The notes under the pieces: generated by a model
Seen by the model: only the letters and a program-made list of their open reading frames with translations
Told to the model about the DNA's origin: nothing
Databases searched by the model: none
In this document: positions 17,493-27,228 of the stretch, piece after piece
Numbering within the stretch: position 1 is the stretch's first letter
Layout of the letters: each line of letters opens with the position of its first letter
Program-made: the position numbers and the translations under genes
NCBI GenBank assembly: GCA_002331385.1
Contig: DCYB01000014.1
Location: forward strand, 62,001-126,000
Direction of reading: 5' to 3'
DNA: 64,000 bases
Origin: Comamonadaceae bacterium UBA2121
GTDB lineage: Bacteria > Pseudomonadota > Gammaproteobacteria > Burkholderiales > Burkholderiaceae_C

Positions 17493-17801
17493 ATGAACAA
17501 GCGCACACTGATTGCCCTGACACTGAGCCTTGCAGCGGTTGGCCCTGCACTGGCGGATCAGGCACTGGCCACGGCCAAAAACTGCATGGCCTGTCACGCC
17601 GTGGACAAGAAGCTGGTCGGCCCCGCCTTCAAGGAAGTGGCCGCCAAGTACGCAGGCCAGGCCGGCGCCGCCGACAAGCTCGCAGGCAAGATCGTCAAGG
17701 GTGGCTCCGGCGTCTGGGGCCCCGTGCCCATGCCCGCCAACGCACAGGTCAGCCCGGAAGAAGCAAAGAAGCTGGCGGACTGGGTTTTGACACTCAAATA
17801 A
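17493..17801 (+). CDS. class I cytochrome c (c551/c552 type)
   Basis: A 102-residue periplasmic monohaem cytochrome. A signal peptide (residues 1-21, ending GPALA) precedes the haem site CMACH, and the axial methionine lies in GPVPMPAN. The mature protein of about 80 residues has the size of c551/c552 electron carriers that shuttle electrons between bc1 and terminal oxidases or nitrite reductase. It forms a single-gene unit closed by a strong terminator. Confidence 0.95.
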   Translation: MNKRTLIALTLSLAAVGPALADQALATAKNCMACHAVDKKLVGPAFKEVAAKYAGQAGAADKLAGKIVKGGSGVWGPVPMPANAQVSPEEAKKLADWVLTLK

Positions 17802-17850
17802 CCCGGCACTCCGGGGGCGGCGGACGGCCGCCCTTCAACCCTCGCCAAAA

Positions 17851-17891
17851 AAAGAAAGAGCCGCGCTGCCAAGCAGCACGGCTCTTTCTTT
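17851..17891. terminator. bidirectional rho-independent terminator
   Basis: A stem of about 19 bp (17851-17869 with 17873-17891, arm AAAGAAAGAGCCGCGCTGC, one G-T pair) has a CAA loop and flanking A- and T-rich ends. It serves cytochrome c on the plus strand and the 48-residue lipoprotein gene on the minus strand. Confidence 0.9.
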
Positions 17892-17907
17892 GTTCAGGCC
17901 AGATCGA

Positions 17908-18054
17908 TCAGCAATTGCCCTTTTTCGCCTGCCCCGGTGGGCACCCATGCGGATGCGCCTTTTTCCCCGGACCGCGATCGTCGTAATCATCGTGATAGAC
18001 GGCACAGCCTGACAAGAACAAGGCGGAAAGGGAAAGTGCGATGAGGCGTTTCAT
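17908..18054 (-). CDS. small lipoprotein with Asp-, Lys- and Cys-rich tail
   Basis: A 48-residue protein. The signal MKRLIALSLSALFLSGC gives a lipobox LSGC with lipidation at C17. The mature 32 residues contain an acidic HDDYDD patch, then GPGKKAHPHGCPP and a basic end with a final cysteine. AGGAG lies nine bases before the ATG at 18054. Small lipoproteins of this size with a PGxxKK..HPHGCPPGQAKKG pattern are common in proteobacteria without known function. It shares a terminator with the cytochrome c gene. Confidence 0.8.
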   Translation of the reverse strand: MKRLIALSLSALFLSGCAVYHDDYDDRGPGKKAHPHGCPPGQAKKGNC

Positions 18055-18221
18055 GGGGTGTTGCTCCTATTGTCGAATTTCGCAGGGTTGGCAAGTGCTT
18101 TGGGCCGCATGGAAAGCCGCTTGAGCGCTGTCAACAGAACGCCAGTCTAGATTCGCCTTCCCGCCCGCAGTGTCAGACGACGCTGGTCTTTGGACGCGGT
18201 GAAGCGCGGAGCAAACACCGC

Positions 18222-18980
18222 TCAGGAAGAGAACAAATTGCGCGGATCAGGCACATCGCGCAAGAACGGAGGCACCGATAGCGCCAGCAACACGATGGCG
18301 AGCGGCACCACGCAGATGAAGCCAATGTGCTTGAAGCCCAGCGAGCCCAGAATCCCCCCGAGCACGAACATCAACAACAGGCCGCCACACATGCTCGCTC
18401 GCTGCCAGTTCAAAGGCACCTGATCTACCGACACTTGCTCTCGCCCACGCCAGAAGAACAGCTTGCCCAGCTCCATGCCCAAATCCGTGATGTTCCCTGT
18501 CATGTGCGTGGTGCGAATGCTGCCACTCGACGTCTTGGAGCCCAGCGCGTTCTGCAGCCCCATGATGAACGACAACAACAGCACCGTCAGTGGCACGGCG
18601 AACGGCGTGTTCCACTTCAGCGTCACCGCGCCCATCAGCCCGAAAGGCAGCATGAGCAACGCCTCCAGCATCAACGGCAGCGCATACACGCTGTGCAATT
18701 GGTGCTGGCGCGCCCAGTTCACCAGAATCGAGCACACCGCCGCACCCAGCGTGAACGCAAAAATCGCCCCCAGCGCATTTAGCAACACCATCGCATTGTC
18801 CAGCGCCAGCCCCTCCGCAAATTGCGACGCAAAGCCCGACATGTGCGAGGTATACATGTGCAACACCAGAAAACCACCTGCATTGATTGCCCCGGCGTTG
18901 AATGCCAGAAACAAACCGAGCAAGGCATTGGTAGAAGGAGCCCTATGGCGACTGGTGATAAGTTGGAGCCTGCGCATCAT
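18222..18980 (-). CDS. YoaK/DUF1275-family membrane protein
   Basis: A 252-residue inner-membrane protein with about six to seven hydrophobic segments. The motifs NAGAINAGGFLVLHMYTSHMSGF near the N-terminus and IRTTHMTGNITDLGMELG in the middle define DUF1275. The function of the family is not established; a transport role is assumed. The start may be 18980 or 18977. There is no operon partner. Confidence 0.9.
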   Translation of the reverse strand: MMRRLQLITSRHRAPSTNALLGLFLAFNAGAINAGGFLVLHMYTSHMSGFASQFAEGLALDNAMVLLNALGAIFAFTLGAAVCSILVNWARQHQLHSVYALPLMLEALLMLPFGLMGAVTLKWNTPFAVPLTVLLLSFIMGLQNALGSKTSSGSIRTTHMTGNITDLGMELGKLFFWRGREQVSVDQVPLNWQRASMCGGLLLMFVLGGILGSLGFKHIGFICVVPLAIVLLALSVPPFLRDVPDPRNLFSS

Positions 18981-19097
18981 TCGAGGCTCATGGATATTTA
19001 CAAATCTGTCAACTCACCCACTTGGCGCAGATCTGCCCCCCGATCATCAGAAAACTCCTGGGCAGAACGCCCAAGAGCTTGATTTCAAAAGGAATAT

Positions 19098-19176
<79 letters not shown>

Positions 19177-19291
19177 GGGGAATTCTTTGTGTCTGTCACA
19201 TGTTGACCGCTTTGCGCGGCCAAGCCGGGTATTGTAGTGGCATGTAGCTTCGGCCCTGTCGCGGCGCCGCATCAATTCCGCTATGGATGCG

Positions 19292-20296
19292 TCAATTGCG
19301 ATGGCTCAGGGCATTGGTGACGAGCTTGGAGGTGATGTCCACGATCTGGATCATCTTGTCGTACGGCATGCGCGTTGGCCCGATGACGCCGAGCGTGCCG
19401 ACGATCTCGCCGTCGACTTCGTAGGGCGCGCTGACGACGGACAACTCTTCAAAGGGCACGACCTGGCTTTCGCCGCCGATGAAGATGCGCACGCCTTCGG
19501 CCTTGCTCGATGTGTCGAGCAGTCGCAGGATCTGCGTCTTCTGCTCGAACAGGTCAAAGGCCTTGCGCAGGTTGTCCATGTCGCTGGAAAAGTCACTGAC
19601 CGCCAGCAGATTGCGCTCGCCGGAGATGACGACGCTGTCTGCCGACTCCGACAACGCCTCGGACCCTGCATTCACCGCTGCCTGCATCAGTGCCGCGATT
19701 TCTCCGCGCAGTGAATCGACTTCAGACTTCAGGCGCTCGCGCACTTGCTCCATGGTGAGGCCGGAGTAGTTCGAGTTGAGAAAATTGGCCGCCTCGATCA
19801 ACTGGCTTTGTGAGTAATCGGCCTGCGTGAAGATGACGCGGTTTTGCACGTCGCCGTCGGGCGAGACGATGATGACCAGAAGGCGCTTTTCCGACAGACG
19901 CAAAAACTCGATGTGCCGGAAGACCGAGGGACGGCGCGGCGCCATGACCACGCCGACAAATTGCGACAGGTTGGACAGCAGATGGGCCGCGTTGGCGATG
20001 ACTTTTTGTGGCTGCTCGGGCATGAGCTGCAGCGCGGGCAGTTCGTCGCGTTGCACGGTGAGCATGGTGTCCACGAACAGGCGATAGCCGCGCGCCGTGG
20101 GGATACGCCCCGCCGACGTGTGCGGGCTGGCGATCAGGCCCAAGTCTTCCAGATCGGCCATGACGTTGCGGATGGTCGCAGGTGACAGCTCCAACCCCGA
20201 GGCGCGCGAGAGCGTTCGGGAGCCAACGGGCAAGCCGTCGGCGATATAGCGTTCCACCAGCGCTTTCAACAACAACTTGGCACGATCATCCAGCAT
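19292..20296 (-). CDS. hrcA: heat-inducible transcription repressor HrcA
   Basis: A 334-residue repressor that binds CIRCE elements of chaperone operons such as groESL. The N-terminal winged helix carries GSRTLSRASGLELSPATIRNVMADLE, typical of HrcA, and residues 90 onward form the GAF-like domain with SAGRIPT upstream. The start at 20296 is supported by the conserved opening LDDRAKLLLKALVERYI. I see no CIRCE site in its own upstream region and no dnaK or grpE beside it; it is divergent from nadK. Confidence 0.95.
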   Translation of the reverse strand: MLDDRAKLLLKALVERYIADGLPVGSRTLSRASGLELSPATIRNVMADLEDLGLIASPHTSAGRIPTARGYRLFVDTMLTVQRDELPALQLMPEQPQKVIANAAHLLSNLSQFVGVVMAPRRPSVFRHIEFLRLSEKRLLVIIVSPDGDVQNRVIFTQADYSQSQLIEAANFLNSNYSGLTMEQVRERLKSEVDSLRGEIAALMQAAVNAGSEALSESADSVVISGERNLLAVSDFSSDMDNLRKAFDLFEQKTQILRLLDTSSKAEGVRIFIGGESQVVPFEELSVVSAPYEVDGEIVGTLGVIGPTRMPYDKMIQIVDITSKLVTNALSHRN

Positions 20297-20391
20297 GCTG
20301 GCATTCTATGACGAGGCAAGCCCGTTGACCCCCGCATTTGCCCATGCCTTGGCCACTCAAGCCCTTCGCAGCGAAACGCCCGTGCGCGACT

Positions 20392-20420
20392 CTGGCAATG
20401 CGGGGCAGGCATGATATACA
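20392..20420 (+). promoter_or_regulatory. candidate sigma70 promoter of nadK-recN-rapZ
   Basis: CTGGCA (20392-20397) and TATACA (20415-20420) are 17 bases apart, and TGA just before the -10 box makes it an extended -10. It lies 135 bases upstream of the nadK start, in the hrcA-nadK divergent region. Judged from consensus only. Confidence 0.4.
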
Positions 20421-20554
20421 AGTATGGTGTCGAAACAGGTGGATCTGCCGCGTCTGGCTGCCCGTGGATGGCAGGCCTGAAGAAGCAATCAAAATGCGCG
20501 GCCGACACCCGATTTCTGGCGACAATCACGTCCATTGATGGTGAAGAAATCCTG

Positions 20555-21451
20555 ATGAAACTGAACTTCCGCAAAGTAGCCCTCATTGGCAAATACCAGC
20601 GCCTGGTCTCGGAGGCAGCCTCGGAGAAATCCCGGCTGGCGCTCAAGGAGATCAGCGAATTCCTCGTGCAGCAGGGCTGCGAGGTGATGCTGGACACCGA
20701 AACCCACGCCAACACCGGGCTGGAAGGCTACCGCGTGGCCGACATCCACGAGATCGGCACGGAAGCCGATTTGGCGCTGGTGGTCGGCGGCGACGGCACG
20801 ATGCTGGGCGTGGGGCGGCAACTGGCGAGCTACCGCACCCCGCTGGTGGGCATCAACGGCGGACGCCTGGGTTTCATCACCGACATTGCGCTGGAAGACT
20901 ATCCGACCGTCCTGGCACCGATCCTGCATGGTGATTTCGAGGAAGACCTGCGCCCCATGATGAAGGCGCGCGTGATGCGCGGGAATGAATGCGTGTTCGA
21001 AGCGCACGCGCTCAACGACGTGGTGGTGAATCGCGGCTCGACCTCGGGCATGGTGGAACTGCGCGTGGAGGTGGGAGGCGTTTTCGTGTCCAACCAGCGC
21101 GCGGACGGTTTGATCGTGGCCTCGCCCACCGGCTCTACCGCGTATGCGCTATCCGCAGGTGGCCCCATGCTGCATCCGTCGCTGCGCGGCTGGGTGATGG
21201 TGCCGATTGCGCCGCACACGCTGTCGAATCGACCGATCGTGCTCTCCGACTCTTCCGAAATCGCCATCGAAGTCGTCGGTGGGCGCGACATCTCGGCCAA
21301 CTTCGATATGCAGTCGCTGGCCACCCTGCTCCACGGCGATCGGATTCTGGTGACGCGCGCTGAAGACTCGGTGCGCTTCCTGCATCCACGCGGCTGGAGC
21401 TACTTTGCCACGCTGCGCAAGAAGCTGCGCTGGAACGAGGGAGGCTCCTGA
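20555..21451 (+). CDS. nadK: NAD kinase
   Basis: A 298-residue enzyme that phosphorylates NAD to NADP. The nucleotide motif GGDGTML, NGGRLGFI, the NRGSTSG segment and SPTGSTAYALSAGGP are all present. The ATG at 20555 (MKLNFRKVALIGKYQ) matches the family start, although a longer in-frame extension back to 20411 exists. recN follows after one base, the common nadK-recN arrangement. Confidence 0.96.
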   Translation: MKLNFRKVALIGKYQRLVSEAASEKSRLALKEISEFLVQQGCEVMLDTETHANTGLEGYRVADIHEIGTEADLALVVGGDGTMLGVGRQLASYRTPLVGINGGRLGFITDIALEDYPTVLAPILHGDFEEDLRPMMKARVMRGNECVFEAHALNDVVVNRGSTSGMVELRVEVGGVFVSNQRADGLIVASPTGSTAYALSAGGPMLHPSLRGWVMVPIAPHTLSNRPIVLSDSSEIAIEVVGGRDISANFDMQSLATLLHGDRILVTRAEDSVRFLHPRGWSYFATLRKKLRWNEGGS

Positions 21452-21452
21452 G

Positions 21453-23123
21453 ATGGCGCTCAAGCGCATTACGTTGCGCGACTTCGTGATCGTGCAATCG
21501 CTGGATCTCGACCTGCATCATGGCTTCACGGCCCTCACGGGCGAGACGGGCGCGGGCAAATCCATCCTGATCGATGCGCTGCAGTTGTTGCTGGGCGCAC
21601 GCGCCGATGCCGGCGTCATCCGCGAAGGCGCAGAGCGCACCGAACTGAGCGCGGAGTTCGACCCGCCTCCCACCCTGTCCGACTGGCTCGACGATGCCGG
21701 CATAGCGCGCGAAGACGTGCTGCTCGTGCGCCGCACCCTCGACACGCAGGGCAAGAGCCGCGGCTGGGTCAACGGCACGCCCGTCACCGCGACGCAACTG
21801 CGCCAACTGGGTGAGCACCTGCTCGACATCCACGGTCAGCACGCCTGGCAAAGCCTGATGCGCGGCGAAAGCGTCCGCGGTTTGCTCGACGCCTATGCTG
21901 GCGTGCAGACCCAACCGCTGGCCACGCTGTGGGACGACTGGCGCGAGAAGCAGAAAACGCTGGAACGCGCACGCGCCGCTCAGGACACATTGCAGCAAGA
22001 ACGCGAGCGTCTGCAATGGCAGATTGGCGAGCTGCAAAAGCTCTCGCCCCGCGCGGATGAGTGGGACGAATTGAACGCCCAGCATGGCAAGCTCTCCAAC
22101 GCGCAGTCCTTGCTGGACAACGCACAGGAAGCGCTGCGCACGCTCACGGATGACGAGGGCGATGGCAACTGCGGGGCGCTCACCCAGCTCAATCAGGCCC
22201 AAACGCTGCTGCAAAGTTACGAACATGTGGACGCGACATTCCGCTCCATGAACGAGGTGTTGTCAGCCTGTCTTGCGCAAGCAGAAGACGTGGCGCATTC
22301 CCTGCAGGCGTTCCTGCGCCATACGGAGCTGGAGCCCGAACGCCTTGCCGAGCTGGATGCGCGGATGTCGCTGTGGATTTCCCTGGCGCGGCGCTACAAG
22401 CGCCAGCCGGAAGACTTGCCCGCGTTGTGGGACGGCTGGAAAGCCGAACTGAAAACCCTGGACAGCGCCGCTGATCTGGACGCACTCGCCAAGGCCGAAA
22501 GCCAGAGCCGCGCTGCGTTCGACAAGGCGGCACGCGCGCTCTCGCAAAAACGCTCCAAAGCCGCGCCCCAATTGGGCGAAGCCGTCACGCAGGCCATGCA
22601 GCAACTGGGCATGGCGGGTGGGCGCTTTGTGGTGCAGATCGATGCAGCCGCAGAACCCGGCCCGCACGGCGTGGATCAGGTGAATTTTCTCGTCAGCAGC
22701 CATCCCGGCATGACGCCGCGCCCTATCGGCAAAGTGGCCTCCGGCGGTGAGCTGTCGCGCATTTCGCTCGCCATCTCCGTCACGACCAGCGAACTCGGCG
22801 AAGCGCCCACGCTGATCTTTGACGAGGTAGATTCGGGCGTGGGCGGCGCGGTGGCCGAAACCGTGGGCCGCCTGATGCAGCAACTGGGCCAGTCACGCCA
22901 GGTGCTCACCGTGACGCACCTGCCGCAAGTGGCGGCGTGCGCGCACCACCATCTGGTGGTGGAAAAGGCAAAAAGCGCACACGGCACCACCAGTTCGGTC
23001 AAATCGGCCGCAGGTGACGCCCGGGTGCAAGAAATTGCCCGTATGCTGGGCGGTGAAAAATTGTCGGCGACGACGCTGGCCCATGCGCGTGAGATGCTGG
23101 ACCACGCGCTGAAGTTGCAGTGA
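21453..23123 (+). CDS. recN: DNA repair protein RecN
   Basis: A 556-residue SMC-like ATPase of double-strand break repair. Walker A GETGAGKSIL is near the N-terminus, a long coiled coil fills the middle and the C-terminal half has SGGELSRISLAI and DEVDSGVGGAVAE with Walker B. The start at 21453 lies one base behind nadK. It recruits and holds broken ends for RecA. No LexA box is visible upstream because it is transcribed from the nadK promoter. Confidence 0.96.
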   Translation: MALKRITLRDFVIVQSLDLDLHHGFTALTGETGAGKSILIDALQLLLGARADAGVIREGAERTELSAEFDPPPTLSDWLDDAGIAREDVLLVRRTLDTQGKSRGWVNGTPVTATQLRQLGEHLLDIHGQHAWQSLMRGESVRGLLDAYAGVQTQPLATLWDDWREKQKTLERARAAQDTLQQERERLQWQIGELQKLSPRADEWDELNAQHGKLSNAQSLLDNAQEALRTLTDDEGDGNCGALTQLNQAQTLLQSYEHVDATFRSMNEVLSACLAQAEDVAHSLQAFLRHTELEPERLAELDARMSLWISLARRYKRQPEDLPALWDGWKAELKTLDSAADLDALAKAESQSRAAFDKAARALSQKRSKAAPQLGEAVTQAMQQLGMAGGRFVVQIDAAAEPGPHGVDQVNFLVSSHPGMTPRPIGKVASGGELSRISLAISVTTSELGEAPTLIFDEVDSGVGGAVAETVGRLMQQLGQSRQVLTVTHLPQVAACAHHHLVVEKAKSAHGTTSSVKSAAGDARVQEIARMLGGEKLSATTLAHAREMLDHALKLQ

Positions 23124-23177
23124 GAGACAGGCTGCCGCATCAAGGCAGCACCGTGAATGGGGTTGGACGAGGGGTTT

Positions 23178-24053
23178 ATGCCGCTGGAAATTGTGCTCAT
23201 CACCGGAATGTCCGGTTCGGGAAAATCGGTTGCCTTGCACGCGCTGGAGGATTCGGGCTACTACTGCGTGGACAACTTGCCGCCCGAGTTGCTCAGTGCC
23301 TTCGTCGGCCTGGAGCATGTGCACCACGGCAACCGCCTGGCCATCGCGATCGACGTGCGCAGCGCCACCGCGCTGCCGCTGGTGCCTCAGCAGCTTTCGC
23401 TGCTGGAGCATCAGGGCGTGCGCGTGCAATGCCTGTTTCTGGATGCCAGCACCGAAACGCTGGTGCGTCGTTTTTCCGAGACCCGCCGTCGCCATCCGCT
23501 GTCCAAGGACGAGTTGCGCGATGGCCAGAGCGCGCTGCTCCAGACCATTGAGCTGGAGCGTGAACTGTTGTCCGATCTGCGCGAGCGCTCGCACGTCATC
23601 GACACCAGTGCCATCCGCGCGTCCCAATTGCAGGGCTATGTCAAAAGCCTCATGTCCGTGCCGCCCGGGCGCATGGTGCTGGTGTTTCAGTCGTTCGCCT
23701 TCAAGCGCGGCGTGCCGGTCGATGCAGACTACGTTTTCGACGTGCGGATGCTGCCCAATCCCCATTACGAAACAGCGCTTCGCGACCTCACCGGCAAGGA
23801 CGAGCCCGTCGCGGAATTCCTGGCGCAACAGGCACCCGTGCGTTTGATGGAACAGCATATTTCGCAGTTTCTGGAGCACTGGCTGGACGCACTGGCGGAG
23901 AACCATCGCAGCTATGTCACCGTGGCCATTGGCTGCACCGGCGGCCAGCACCGCTCGGTGTATCTGGTGGAGCAGTTGGCAAAGCACTTCAGCCCCAAGT
24001 GGAACACGCTGCGCCGCCACCGCGAGCAGGACGGCGTCATCAAGGGCGGATAG
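23178..24053 (+). CDS. rapZ: RNase adapter protein RapZ
   Basis: A 291-residue nucleotide-binding protein (formerly YvcJ/YhbJ). Walker A is GMSGSGKS at residues 10-17; later come SGYYCVDNLPPELL, DVRSATALPL and the C-terminal GCTGGQHRSVYLVEQL. In enterobacteria it directs RNase E to the GlmZ sRNA and so controls glucosamine-6-phosphate synthase; that sRNA link is not established in betaproteobacteria. The start at 23178 is preferred; 23157 would add seven residues. It ends 22 bases from mutY, which is convergent. Confidence 0.94.
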   Translation: MPLEIVLITGMSGSGKSVALHALEDSGYYCVDNLPPELLSAFVGLEHVHHGNRLAIAIDVRSATALPLVPQQLSLLEHQGVRVQCLFLDASTETLVRRFSETRRRHPLSKDELRDGQSALLQTIELERELLSDLRERSHVIDTSAIRASQLQGYVKSLMSVPPGRMVLVFQSFAFKRGVPVDADYVFDVRMLPNPHYETALRDLTGKDEPVAEFLAQQAPVRLMEQHISQFLEHWLDALAENHRSYVTVAIGCTGGQHRSVYLVEQLAKHFSPKWNTLRRHREQDGVIKGG

Positions 24054-24074
24054 TCCGGGCCGCGCGTGGCGCGG

Positions 24075-25130
24075 TCAATCCAGCGTGCGCAGCAGCTTGC
24101 GCACTGGCGCGGGCAGACCCAGCCCTTCCCACTCCATTGGCGTGAAGAAACCGGCGCTCGCATCCGCCGGAGTCACTGGCATCGTGGGCGCCGCGTGCGC
24201 CTTGCCCACCACAGGATGCAGATACAGATCGCGGTGCGTGAGCACATGCGTGACCACGGGCAGTTCCTGCAGCTCATTCGCCGATCCGGCCCATGCCGCC
24301 AGCGCCGCCATGTCGCTGAACACGGGCGGGCAATACAGCCCTGCCCAGATGCCGCTGTCCGGCCTGCGCTCCAGCCACAGCCGCCCGGACGCGTCGCGCA
24401 ACAGCAGCAGCCACCACGACTGGGCGCTGCGCTTGAGCTTGCGCGTGCGCACAGGAAAACGCTCGGGTTGACCTTCCCTGCTCGCAACGCACTGCTCATG
24501 CAATGGGCACACGAGGCAGGCAGGCGCACGCGGTGTGCACACGCCTGCACCCAGGTCCATGAGGCCTTGGGTATAGCGTGGCATGGCGTTGTCCAGATCG
24601 GAGGTCGGCAGGAGTTGCTCCGCGCAGTCCCAAAGACGGCGCTCATTGGCCGCAACGGCCAGGTCGGCGTCGAACCCCAGCACACGCGTGAGCACGCGGC
24701 GCACGTTGGCATCGAGAATGGCCACGCGCTCACCAAAGCAGAACGACGCAATCGCGCCCGCCGTAGAGCGGCCAATGCCCGGCAGTGAGGACAGCTCCGG
24801 CACGGTGCGCGGAAACTGCCCGCCGAACTCGCTCATCACCTGCTGCGCGCAGCGGTGCAGATTGCGCGCCCGGCTGTAGTAACCGAGACCGCTCCAGAGC
24901 GCGAGCACATCGTCCTGAGGCGCCTCGGCCAGCGCCTTCACATCTGGAAAGCGGGCGAGAAATCGCGTGTAGTAATCAAGTACCGTGGTGACCTGCGTTT
25001 GTTGCAGCATGATCTCGGAGAGCCACACACGATAAGGGTCGCGTGTGTTCTGCCATGGCAGGTGGTTGCGCCCATGCTCCTTTTGCCAGCGCACCACGCG
25101 CATGGCAATGTCATCCGTCCCGTCATTCAT
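24075..25130 (-). CDS. mutY: A/G-specific adenine DNA glycosylase
   Basis: A 351-residue base-excision enzyme that removes adenine mispaired with 8-oxoguanine. The catalytic glutamate is in LSEIMLQQTQV, the helix-hairpin-helix in LPGIGRSTAG and the catalytic aspartate in AILDANVRR. The 4Fe-4S loop has C-x6-C-x2-C-x5-C, starting CTPRAPAC. A C-terminal NUDIX-like domain recognises 8-oxoG. It is followed within the unit by nothing on the same strand; a GTPase gene lies seven bases upstream. mutM, the partner enzyme of the GO system, is 2 kb away. Confidence 0.96.
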   Translation of the reverse strand: MNDGTDDIAMRVVRWQKEHGRNHLPWQNTRDPYRVWLSEIMLQQTQVTTVLDYYTRFLARFPDVKALAEAPQDDVLALWSGLGYYSRARNLHRCAQQVMSEFGGQFPRTVPELSSLPGIGRSTAGAIASFCFGERVAILDANVRRVLTRVLGFDADLAVAANERRLWDCAEQLLPTSDLDNAMPRYTQGLMDLGAGVCTPRAPACLVCPLHEQCVASREGQPERFPVRTRKLKRSAQSWWLLLLRDASGRLWLERRPDSGIWAGLYCPPVFSDMAALAAWAGSANELQELPVVTHVLTHRDLYLHPVVGKAHAAPTMPVTPADASAGFFTPMEWEGLGLPAPVRKLLRTLD

Positions 25131-25137
25131 CGATGCT

Positions 25138-27117
25138 TCAGCTGAACAGCAAATCTTCCGCTTCTTTCACCTGACTATGGCGCTCTTGCGGCGCAAGCGG
25201 TGTATGAATCAGGCGATCGGTGAGCGTGGTCAAACGCAGTTGCAGTTCGTTGATATGCGCTTCGGCCGATTCGATTTCGGCGATGCGCTCCACCAGGCCG
25301 TCCGCTGCCGTCTGGATGCGATCCACGGCCTCGATGCGGCGGGCGAATCCACGCCTGCGCTCACGCAGTTGGGCGTCCAACTGCGCATTGGCCGACTTGC
25401 TCCACAACTCCAACTCATTCGACACCGAATCGAGCACCGCACGCAAGCGCAGCGTGAGTCCACGCAACAAGCGCTGCGCAAACTCGGGTTGTGCCAGACG
25501 CAGCGTATTGGCCACGCCGACATATTGCTCATGGCGGCGTTCGATTTCGATCACGTCGTCCATGTACGGGGAAAAGTCAGGCGCAGGCGGAACCTGCAGC
25601 GCGAAACCGAATTCCGCGTTGAGCTGACGAAAGGTGCCCACCAGCATGTCGCGCACTTCGTTGGCCGACGTCTGCGTTTCTTCGAGCAGGCCTCTCACAC
25701 GCTCAAACGACTCGGCATACACCTTGCGCAAGCCCAGTCGCAGCAGCGTGCTGCTTTGCAGCGTGTCCGCAAGAGGTGCCAGTTGCGCCTTCAGTGAGCG
25801 CGAGCCGAGTTGGTGGAACACCTGTCGCGTCAACTTCAGATGCACGGCGCGCAACGCCTGCACCTTGGCCGTGCTGGCGTTGAAATCGGACTGCTCCAGC
25901 TCCGCGCGACCGCGCATGGCCTGGATCACCGTGGCGTTCTTGCCGCGCAGACTGCTCAACTCGGACATTTGGTCATCCAGATCGCTGCGCCGGATGTTGA
26001 GCATGCGCGCCGTTTCCGCGTGCAGCCCCGCGACGCCGCTGGAGACAACCTCACGCAAGATCGATTGGCGCTTGCCCAGAATGCCGACGGCAAGCGCCTG
26101 CTCCAGTTGCGGCAGACCGCTGGCCTCCAGCAGCATGTCGTCGCAGGTGATCTTCGCCACCAGCCCTTTTTGCGCCGACACGGGCACCACCTGTGCAAGC
26201 GGCACGCCCAGAATCTCGGCACTGTTGACGCGTTGGCGCTCCAGTTGCGCCTGTACCTGGGCCGGTGAATTGAGCGTGTCCCACAAGGTATCGATCTTGT
26301 TGAGCACCACCATGCGGGTCTCGCCGCTCTTCGGGGCAGCGCCAAGATGGTCACGCCAGATGGACAGATCCGAGCGCGTCACACCCGTGTCCGCGCCCAG
26401 AATGAACACCACGGCATGCGCCTGCGGAATCAGGTTGATGGTCAGCTCCGGCTCCGCGCCCACGGCGTTCAGTCCCGGCGTGTCCAGAATCACCAGTCCT
26501 TGCTTGAGTAGCGGGTGCGGCACGTTGATCAGCGCGTGCCGCCACATGGGCACCTCGACCATGCCCTTGTCATCCGCCAGTGGATTGTCGTCGGCCGCAT
26601 CGTCGTGCCAGAAACCGAGCTGGCGCGCCTCATCGATCGACACGCGGCGCACTTCAGAGACCTTCGCCAGCGAATCCGCCATTTGCTGCGCGTTTTCGAT
26701 GTCGAGTGCGATTTCCTTCCATTCGTGCTGCTTGAGTCGCCATTCCGCCAAGCCTTGTGGCTGCAGGCGTGTGTCGATGGGCAACAGGCGCAAGCAGGGT
26801 GAGGTACCGGATTCGTAGGACAGCTCGGTCGGGCACATCGTCGTGCGCCCCGCACTCGCGGGCATGATGCGGCGCCCATAGTCGGCGAAGAAAATGGCGT
26901 TGATCAGTTCGGACTTGCCGCGCGAAAACTCCGCGACAAAGGCCACCATGACCTTGTCCGTGCGCACCTGCTCCTGCAGTCGCTCCAGACGCTCCTTGAT
27001 CGAAGGATCCACCAGGTCATGCGCCTGCATCCAGTCGGCCAACTGGTTGAGCTGCTGCGCAAAAGTGCGCTTCCACGCACCATGCTGGTCGAACTGTTCG
27101 GTGAATGATGGTCCCAC
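25138..27117 (-). CDS. dynamin-like GTPase family protein
   Basis: A 659-residue large GTPase. The P-loop EFSRGKSELINAIF lacks the usual first glycine but keeps GKS; a TT pair for G2, DTPGLNAVG for G3 and NKID for G4 are present, and helical stalk-like segments fill residues 350-650. This is the bacterial dynamin family involved in membrane remodelling or stress. The start is GTG at 27117, with no in-frame ATG before residue 30. It sits seven bases upstream of mutY, so the two are probably cotranscribed. Confidence 0.85.
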   Translation of the reverse strand: MGPSFTEQFDQHGAWKRTFAQQLNQLADWMQAHDLVDPSIKERLERLQEQVRTDKVMVAFVAEFSRGKSELINAIFFADYGRRIMPASAGRTTMCPTELSYESGTSPCLRLLPIDTRLQPQGLAEWRLKQHEWKEIALDIENAQQMADSLAKVSEVRRVSIDEARQLGFWHDDAADDNPLADDKGMVEVPMWRHALINVPHPLLKQGLVILDTPGLNAVGAEPELTINLIPQAHAVVFILGADTGVTRSDLSIWRDHLGAAPKSGETRMVVLNKIDTLWDTLNSPAQVQAQLERQRVNSAEILGVPLAQVVPVSAQKGLVAKITCDDMLLEASGLPQLEQALAVGILGKRQSILREVVSSGVAGLHAETARMLNIRRSDLDDQMSELSSLRGKNATVIQAMRGRAELEQSDFNASTAKVQALRAVHLKLTRQVFHQLGSRSLKAQLAPLADTLQSSTLLRLGLRKVYAESFERVRGLLEETQTSANEVRDMLVGTFRQLNAEFGFALQVPPAPDFSPYMDDVIEIERRHEQYVGVANTLRLAQPEFAQRLLRGLTLRLRAVLDSVSNELELWSKSANAQLDAQLRERRRGFARRIEAVDRIQTAADGLVERIAEIESAEAHINELQLRLTTLTDRLIHTPLAPQERHSQVKEAEDLLFS

Positions 27118-27228
27118 GGTACTGACTGGTTGGCTGTGGCCCGGCTGCCCTGTGAGCCCCGGGCAACATGGTGTTGCTTATATAACGCAATATAGCATCG
27201 CCACATGGGGCACAGCGACCCCTAATAA

